Part shown: in pieces, positions 58,491 to 64,000 of the stretch
How positions within the stretch are numbered: position 1 is the first letter of the stretch
Layout of the letters: each line of letters starts with the position of its first letter
NCBI RefSeq assembly: GCF_900496995.4
Contig: NW_024470325.1
Span: 1,025,012-1,089,011, forward strand
Length of the DNA: 64,000 bases
Direction of reading: 5' to 3'
From: Aquila chrysaetos chrysaetos
Taxonomy: Eukaryota > Chordata > Aves > Accipitriformes > Accipitridae
The notes under the pieces: model-generated
What the model was told of the DNA's origin: nothing
Seen by the model: the letters and a program-made list of their open reading frames with translations, nothing else
Databases searched by the model: none
Program-made: the position numbers and the translations under genes

Positions 58491-59408
58491 ATGCTTCAGG
58501 GTAGTACTGTTACCCCTACTGGTACTCTGGGGTAGTTCCGGTACACCTGCTCGTGCTCCCAGATACAAATGGTGTCACAATGGGCGCGCAGCGGTAGACC
58601 TGCCCTCCCTCCCTGAACCTCTGGGGTAGGCCTGGTGACCCTACCTGATGCTCCAGGGTTGTACCGTTACCCCTACTGGTACTCTGTAGTAGTTCCGGTA
58701 CCCCTACTGGTACTCCCGGGTACAACTGGTGTCACAATGGGTGCGCGGGGGTAGACTTGCCCTCCCTACCTGACCGTCTGGGGTAGGCCGGGTGACCCTA
58801 CCTGATGCTCCGGGGTAGTACCGTTATCCCTGCTGGTACTCCCGGCTAGTACCGGTACCCCTACTGGTAGTCTGGGGTACACCTGGTGTCACAATGGGCG
58901 TGCGGGGGAAGACCCGCCCTCCCTACCTTAACCTCTGGTGTTGCTCTGGTGTCCCTATCTGATGCTCCAGGGTAGGCCTGGCATCCCTACCTGATGCTCT
59001 GGGGTGCTACTGTTGCCCGTACTGGTACTCCTGGGTAGTTCCGGTACCACTGCTGGTACTCCCAGGTACAACGTGTGTCACAAAGGGTGCGTGGGCGTAG
59101 ACCCGCCCTCCATACCTGACCCTGTGGGGTAGACCTGGCGTACTGTTACCCCTTCTGGTACTCCGGTGTAGTTCCTGTACCCCTACTGGTACTCCCTTCT
59201 AGTACCGGTACCTCTGCTTGTACTCCCGGCTAGTACCGGTACCCCCCACTTTTACTCTGGGGTACACCTGGTGTCACAGTGTGCACGCATCGGCGTAGAC
59301 CTGCCCTCCCTACCTGACCCTCTGTGGTTAAGCCTGGCGTCCCTACCTGACCCTCTGGGGTAGGCCTGGTGACCCTACCTGATGCTCCGGGGTAGTACCG
59401 TTACCCCA
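58490..59408 (+). repeat. 32-bp minisatellite, higher-order array (plus orientation)
   Basis: The same monomer is arranged as a 5-monomer unit of about 157 bases. Monomer types in order are gtagacctgccctcccta, gtaggcctggtgacccta, gtagtaccgttaccccta, gtagttccggtaccccta and gtacaactggtgtcacaat. The last type recurs near 58570, 58727 and 58885. Some units have lost or gained monomers. Confidence 0.92.
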
Positions 59409-60266
59409 CACGCCCATCGTGACACCAGTTGTACCCGGGAGCACCAGTAGTGGTACCGGAACTAGACCGGAGTACCAGTAGGGATAATGGCAGTACCCCG
59501 GAGCATCCGGTAGGGTCACCAGGCCTACCCCAGAGGGTCAGGTAGGGAGGGTGGGTCTACCCCCACGTGTACACTGTGACACCAGGTGTACCCGGGAGTA
59601 CCAGTAGTGGTACCGGTACTAGCCAGGAGTACCATCAGAGGTACCGGTACTAGCCGGGAGTACCAGTAGGGGTAACGGTACTACCCTGGAGCATCAGGTA
59701 GTGTCGCCAGGCCTACCCTTGAGTTTCACGTAGGGACGGCGGGTCTACCCCATGTGCCCATTGTGATACAAGGTGTACCTGTAGGGGTACCGGTACTAGC
59801 CGAGAGTACCAGTAGCGGTAACAGTACTACGTCGGACTATCAGGTCGGGTCGCCAGGCCAACCCCAGATTTTCAGGTAGGGAGGGTAAATCTATCCCCAC
59901 GCGCCCATTGTGACACCAGTTGTACCCGGGAGTGCCAGTAGTGGTACCGGAACTACCCCGGAGTAGCAGTAGGGGTAATGGCAGTACCCCGGAGCATCAG
60001 GTAGGGTCACCAGGCCTAACCAAGAGGGTCAGGTAGGGAGGGTGGGTCTACCCACACGTGTACACTGTGACACCAGGTGTACCTGGGATTACCAGTAGTG
60101 GTATCAGTACTAGCCGGGAGTACCAGCAGAGGTACCGGTACTAGCCGGGAGTACCAGTAGGGGCAACGGTAGTACCCCGGAGCATAAGGTAGGGTTGCCA
60201 GTCCTACCCCAGCGTTTCAGGTAGGGAGGGTGGGTCTACCCCCGCACGCCCATTGTGACACCAGGT
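59409..60266 (-). repeat. 32-bp minisatellite, higher-order array (inverted)
   Basis: From 59409 the same five monomer types appear reverse-complemented and in reverse order (for example cccattgtgacaccagttgt, then agtggtaccgg, agtaccccggagcat, ggtcaccaggcctaccc). The array continues to the provirus LTR at 60267. Confidence 0.92.
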
Positions 60267-60848
60267 TGTCCTAGTTTCAGCTGGGATAGAGTTAACTGTC
60301 TTCCTAGTAGCTGGTACGGTGCTATGTTTTGAGTTCAGTATGAGAAGAATGTTGATAACACTGATGTTTTCAGTTGTTGCTAAGTAGTGTTTAGACTAAT
60401 GTCAAGGAGTTTTCAGCTTCTCATGCTCAGCCAGCGAGAAAGCTGGAGGGGCACAAGAAGTTGGCACAGGACACAGCCAGGGCACCTGACCCAAACTGGC
60501 CAACGGGGTATTCCATACCCTGTGACGTCCCATCTAGTATAGGAACTGGGGAGTGGGGGCAGGGAATCGCCGCCCGGGGGACTAGCTGGGTGCCGGTCGG
60601 CGGGTGGTGAACAATTGCACTGCGCATCAATTGTACATTCCAATCCTTTCATTATTGCTGTTGTCATTTAATTAGTGTTATCATTATCATGATTAGTTTC
60701 TTCTTTTCTGTTCTGTTAAACTGTTCTTATCTCAACCCATGGGTTTTGCTGCTTTTTCCCGATTTTCTCCCCCATCCCACTGGGTGGGGGGGAGAGTGAG
60801 TGAGCGGCTTCGTGGTGCTTAGTTGCTGGCTGGGGTTAAACCACAACA
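60267..60848 (+). mobile_element. 5' LTR of the ERVL-like provirus
   Basis: 582 bases, from tgtcctagtttcagctggg to gtttaaccacaaca-type end (TG...CA). It is nearly identical over its length to the solo LTR at 53912-54493. An ERV promoter and polyadenylation region would lie inside, with 'tgtgacgtcccatctagtat' near 60520 as a candidate core. The target-site duplication cannot be tested because the 3' LTR lies outside the window. Confidence 0.95.
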
Positions 60849-60856
60849 GTCCATTT

Positions 60857-60874
60857 TGGCGCCCAACGTGGCGC
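60857..60874 (+). other. Primer binding site, tRNA-Lys type
   Basis: The 18 bases tggcgcccaacgtggcgc, eight bases after the LTR, match the 3' end of tRNA-Lys (the Lys1,2 kind) with one difference. It is the start point of minus-strand DNA synthesis. Confidence 0.8.
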
Positions 60875-60969
60875 CCGAAAGGTTGAGATAACGGCAAACC
60901 TGACCAGAGCTCGTTAAAACAAATTTGTTATAAGCATTCATTATATTGGTCTAATAGTCGCTGGTCATT

Positions 60970-61191
60970 ATGCTGATTTATGTGTTCTTAGAGTTGTTGC
61001 TCTGGTTTTTAAAGTTCTGTTATGTATCACCTCGCTTGTTGTATGTAGTCCCTTTTCTGCTGCTTATCATCTGTGGGAGGTGGATTAAGGTTTTCGCTTT
61101 GATGTATTGTATAACACTGGTTTATGGTATGATAAAGTCATCAGCTGTGGAATTAATCCGGTATTTGCACTCAGCATTGTCACCTTTATAG
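60970..61191 (+). CDS. Small hydrophobic leader frame in the provirus
   Basis: 73 codons from an ATG between the primer site and gag. The translation is very hydrophobic, with two likely membrane segments (residues about 3-35 and 41-55) rich in Leu, Phe, Tyr and Val. I know no function. It may be chance in an AT-rich leader, or an upstream reading frame that tunes gag translation. Confidence 0.35.
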   Translation: MLIYVFLELLLWFLKFCYVSPRLLYVVPFLLLIICGRWIKVFALMYCITLVYGMIKSSAVELIRYLHSALSPL

Positions 61192-61260
61192 TGCGGGAGC
61201 CATCTGTGGGAAACTATTAATAATTATACCATTTACCTTTCCTCCTTGGAAAACCAGTCT

Positions 61261-63048
61261 ATGAGTGGGATACCTTTCTTCCCCTCTCCTTTCTCCTTCA
61301 GTCCAGTTACAATGGTGTTTGGGAATTTTGAAAAATTTGAATACTCTTGGGATGTTGATACCAGCACGGTCCTAGCCCTACTGCTGGGAATTAGCATGCT
61401 CCTGAATGTAGTTCAGCTCTTGTTTAAGGTTAAACAACTATTTAAGAAGATCACCCAGAGGTCTGCCCCGAGGCTGGATAATTATGAGTGGCAGGGTGTG
61501 TGGGGTAGGATGGGCAAGTACCTGGAAAAGCGGGCACCTCCAATGTTTTGGAAATTCACCCCTGAACAAGTGCAGAATCCAGAAGAACTAGTAAAATATT
61601 TGGAAAAGGTATGCTGTCACCCTGGCAGCTCCAGCCAGATACAAATCACTGCAACGTGCTGGGGCCTGGCCCGTGCCTATCGAGCCCTGTTCGACACAAC
61701 TCAGCACCCTCAAGGGGAAGAGAAGGTCTCTGGACCTAACAACAAAACGATGAGCACTGCGGCCACCCAGACCTTGGTGACAGGCACCACGACCCCTCCA
61801 GCCCTGGCAATGAGAACTGTGGCTACCCAAACCTCGGCAACAGGCACTGCAGCCCCTCCAGCCACGGCAACGAGCACTGCTGCTACCCAAACCTTGGTGA
61901 CAGACGCTGCTACCCAAACCTTGGCGAGAGACGCTGCGGTTATCCAAAACCAAAACCCGGCGAGCAATACTGCAACTGAACCAGCGGATCAACCTGCACC
62001 AGTATCAGTTGCCCCCATACAGAAAAAGAAATATACAAAAAAATCAGCTCGCTTAGCAAAGGATGAAGGTGAACCAGGGTCATCACGGGAACAGGAGGAA
62101 GAGGCAGAACCAGAGGTAATAACCCGGTCCCTATCCTTGAGTGAGCTGCGGGATATGCGAAAAGATTTTGGCCGCCGTATAGGTGAGCATATTATCACCT
62201 GGCTTCTCCGATGCTGGGACAATGGGGCTAATAGCTTGGAATTAGAAGGTAGGGAAGCCAAGCAGCTGGGATCGCTTGCCAGGGAAGGTGGCATTGACAA
62301 GGCAATTGGAAGAGGAACACAAGCCATCAGCCTGTGGAGGCGACTCTTGTCAAGTGTGAAGGAAAGGTACCCCTTTAAGGAAGATGTTATATGTCAATCA
62401 AGCAAGTGGACCACCATGGAAAAAGGTATCCAATATCTGAGGGAATTAGCTGTGCTAGAGACGATTCATCATGACCCGGACAACCCACAATTACCCAAAG
62501 ATCCAGACGAAGTCCAATGCACACGACCCATGTGGCGGAAATTTGTACGGAGCGCACCATCGTCCTATGCCAACTCACTGGCAATAATGACCTGGAAAGA
62601 CGAAGAGGCACCGACAGTGGATGAAGTGGCTCGCCAACTCCGTCAATACGAAGAAAATCTCTCCTCCTCCCTACAAGCCTGCATTTCGGCTGTGGAGAAG
62701 CTGTCCGAGGATTTCCAGCAATTCAAAGAGGATATGTCCTATTGCCCACCTGTAAGGACCAATGTCTCAGCTATTAGGAGTGAGCGCTCCTCTGCCCAAG
62801 AGAGAGAATATAGAAGGTACACACCGCGAGGTGCCCTGTGGTTTTACCTATGTGATCATGGAGAGGACATGAGGAAACGGGATGGAAAACCTACCTCGGC
62901 CCTAAATGCACGGGTACGTGAGCTGCGAGGAAAAACCACCACAAAAGGGGATTCTACTAGGAAAAATGCCGCTCCAGTTTCCAAACAGAGTAGAAGGGCT
63001 GATCTTCTTTCTGATCCTCTTGAAGGGACTTCTGAGCCAATTTTATGA
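61261..63048 (+). CDS. Endogenous retrovirus gag polyprotein (ERVL-like), open
   Basis: 595 codons without a break, from the ATG at 61261. I prefer this ATG to an in-frame TTG five codons upstream. Gag forms the particle core. Residues 36-55 are a hydrophobic segment followed by basic residues, possibly for membrane targeting. Residues about 164-240 are a low-complexity Thr/Ala/Pro region with repeated ATQT words. Residues about 255-265 are strongly basic (KKKYTKKSAR). From about residue 285 on, an alpha-helical part rich in Trp and Arg is a candidate capsid. No C-x2-C-x4-H-x4-C zinc knuckle is visible; one lone Cys/His pair lies near residue 536. Gag ends in TGA at 63046-63048. The intact frame and near-identical LTRs elsewhere point to a recent insertion. 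Whether the locus is expressed cannot be seen. Confidence 0.9.
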   Translation: MSGIPFFPSPFSFSPVTMVFGNFEKFEYSWDVDTSTVLALLLGISMLLNVVQLLFKVKQLFKKITQRSAPRLDNYEWQGVWGRMGKYLEKRAPPMFWKFTPEQVQNPEELVKYLEKVCCHPGSSSQIQITATCWGLARAYRALFDTTQHPQGEEKVSGPNNKTMSTAATQTLVTGTTTPPALAMRTVATQTSATGTAAPPATATSTAATQTLVTDAATQTLARDAAVIQNQNPASNTATEPADQPAPVSVAPIQKKKYTKKSARLAKDEGEPGSSREQEEEAEPEVITRSLSLSELRDMRKDFGRRIGEHIITWLLRCWDNGANSLELEGREAKQLGSLAREGGIDKAIGRGTQAISLWRRLLSSVKERYPFKEDVICQSSKWTTMEKGIQYLRELAVLETIHHDPDNPQLPKDPDEVQCTRPMWRKFVRSAPSSYANSLAIMTWKDEEAPTVDEVARQLRQYEENLSSSLQACISAVEKLSEDFQQFKEDMSYCPPVRTNVSAIRSERSSAQEREYRRYTPRGALWFYLCDHGEDMRKRDGKPTSALNARVRELRGKTTTKGDSTRKNAAPVSKQSRRADLLSDPLEGTSEPIL

Positions 63049-63081
63049 GAAGTGAATACCGGATACTCTGGCCAGAATTAG

Positions 63082-64000
63082 AGGGGCCCTGCCTCCAGCC
63101 AGGTGGAGGAAAGGGATAACCGGGTCTATTGGACTGTGTGGATTCGATGGCCTGGCACGTTAGACCCACAGGAGTACAAGGCTCTAGTGGACACCAGCGC
63201 ACAGTGCACTCTAATGCCATCAAGTTATAAAGGGGCAGAACCCATCTGTATTTCTGGTGTGACAGGGGGATCCCAAGAGTTAACTGTATTGGAAGCTGAA
63301 GTAAGCCTAACTGGGAATGAATGGCAGAAACACCTCATTGTGACTGGTCCGGAGGCTCCGTGTACCCTTGGCATAGACTATCTCAGGAGAGGGTATTTTC
63401 AGGACCCGAAGGGGTATCGATGGGCTTTTGGTATAGCTGCCTTGGAGACGGAGGGCACTGAACAGCTGTCTGCCCTGCCTGGTCTCTCTCAAGACCCTTC
63501 GATTGTGGGGTTGCTGAAGGTTGAAGAACAACAAGTGCCAGTTGCTACCACGACGGCGCCCCGGCGGCAATATCGCACCAACCGAGACTCTCTGATTCCC
63601 ATCCACAAGTTGATTCGCCAACCGGAAAGCCAAGGAGTGATCAGCAAAACTCGCTCACCCTTTAATAGTCCCATATGGCCAGTGCGAAAGTCTAATGGGG
63701 AGTGGAGACTAACAGTTGACTATCGTGGCCTGAATGAAGTTACGCCACTGCTGAGTGCTGCCGTTCCAGATATGCTAGAACTTCAATACGAACTAGAGTC
63801 AAAGGCAGCCAAGTGGTATGCTACAATTGACATTGCTAATGCATTTTTCTCAATCCCTCTGGCAGCAGAGTGTCGTCCACAGTTTGCCTTTACTTGGAGG
63901 GGTGTCCAGTACACTTGGAATCGATTGCCCCAGGGGTGGAAACACAGCCTCACCATTTGCCATGGACTGATCCAGACTGCACTGGAAAAAGGTGAAGCTC
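63082..64000 (+). CDS. Endogenous retrovirus protease and start of reverse transcriptase, cut by window end
   Basis: Open to the window end in the same frame as gag, separated from it by two in-frame stops (TGA 63046, TAG 63079). The protease has its catalytic D-T-S-A at 63190-63201 and an L-G-I-D block near 63367. The reverse transcriptase starts about 63560. It has the W-P-V-R-K-S fingers motif, V-D-Y-R near 63715, the first catalytic Asp in I-D-I-A-N-A-F-F at 63829, and L-P-Q-G-W near 63928. The V-T-P and A-V-P pattern and the A-N-A-F-F block fit class III (ERVL) pol rather than class II. The second catalytic box, RNase H, integrase and any env lie outside the window. Same-frame gag and pol would need stop readthrough to be made as one protein. 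Confidence 0.93.

Noticed and set aside
54093-60667. The same 84-codon frame on two strands (54093-54347 and 60413-60667), which looks like a conserved protein
   Set aside because: Both are antisense frames within copies of the same LTR. The identity comes from the LTRs being young, not from coding constraint.
61246-61260. Gag start at the in-frame TTG at 61246
   Set aside because: The ATG at 61261 is five codons downstream and needs no non-standard initiation.

Overview
The window is nuclear DNA from a bird. The evidence is CR1 LINEs in both orientations, an LTR family with an open class III (ERVL-like) gag-pol, receptors of the large avian OR14-type olfactory clade, and multi-exon vertebrate genes with GT/AG introns. 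I cannot name the species. There is no bacterial-style gene organisation; most long open frames are chance frames in GC-rich repeats.

Layout. Bases 1-20412 and 20413-32411 are two copies of one block (about 1% different where I compared them by eye). They share an old minisatellite, CR1 remnants, an LTR nested in a CR1, and the same truncated olfactory receptor tail. The first copy continues past the shared part with an OR14-type pseudogene (12438-13396), a second OR remnant (18187-18790), more CR1, and a degenerate telomere-like block (about 20030-20300) just before the second copy starts. The second copy ends exactly at the 3' LTR of a minus-strand endogenous retrovirus remnant (32412-32935).

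Right of this lie two tRNA genes, Phe-GAA and Ala-TGC (33335-33855). Next is a minus-strand gene for a membrane scavenger-receptor-like protein: a signal peptide, three complete SRCR domains, a fourth broken SRCR half-domain and a transmembrane exon, about 37.0-42.18 kb. From 43.4 to 51 kb there is a minisatellite split by a solo LTR, further LTRs, a CR1 5' segment with ORF1, a CR1 3' segment, and an OR tail. At 51864-52835 is one intact OR14-type receptor, whose upstream flank is a paralogue of that of the 13-kb pseudogene. From 57.6 to 60.27 kb a 32-bp minisatellite forms 5-monomer higher-order repeats and then reverses orientation. A young provirus (5' LTR, Lys-type primer site, open gag, open protease/RT start) is inserted at its right edge and runs off the window.

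How the parts fit. The receptor genes (odorant and SRCR), the tRNA pair, the telomere-like DNA and the dense duplications suggest a subtelomeric, fast-evolving gene-family region. OR14-type and SRCR genes near each other are known on the MHC-bearing chicken chromosome 16, so an equivalent microchromosome is a reasonable guess. No MHC gene is visible here, and this remains inference.
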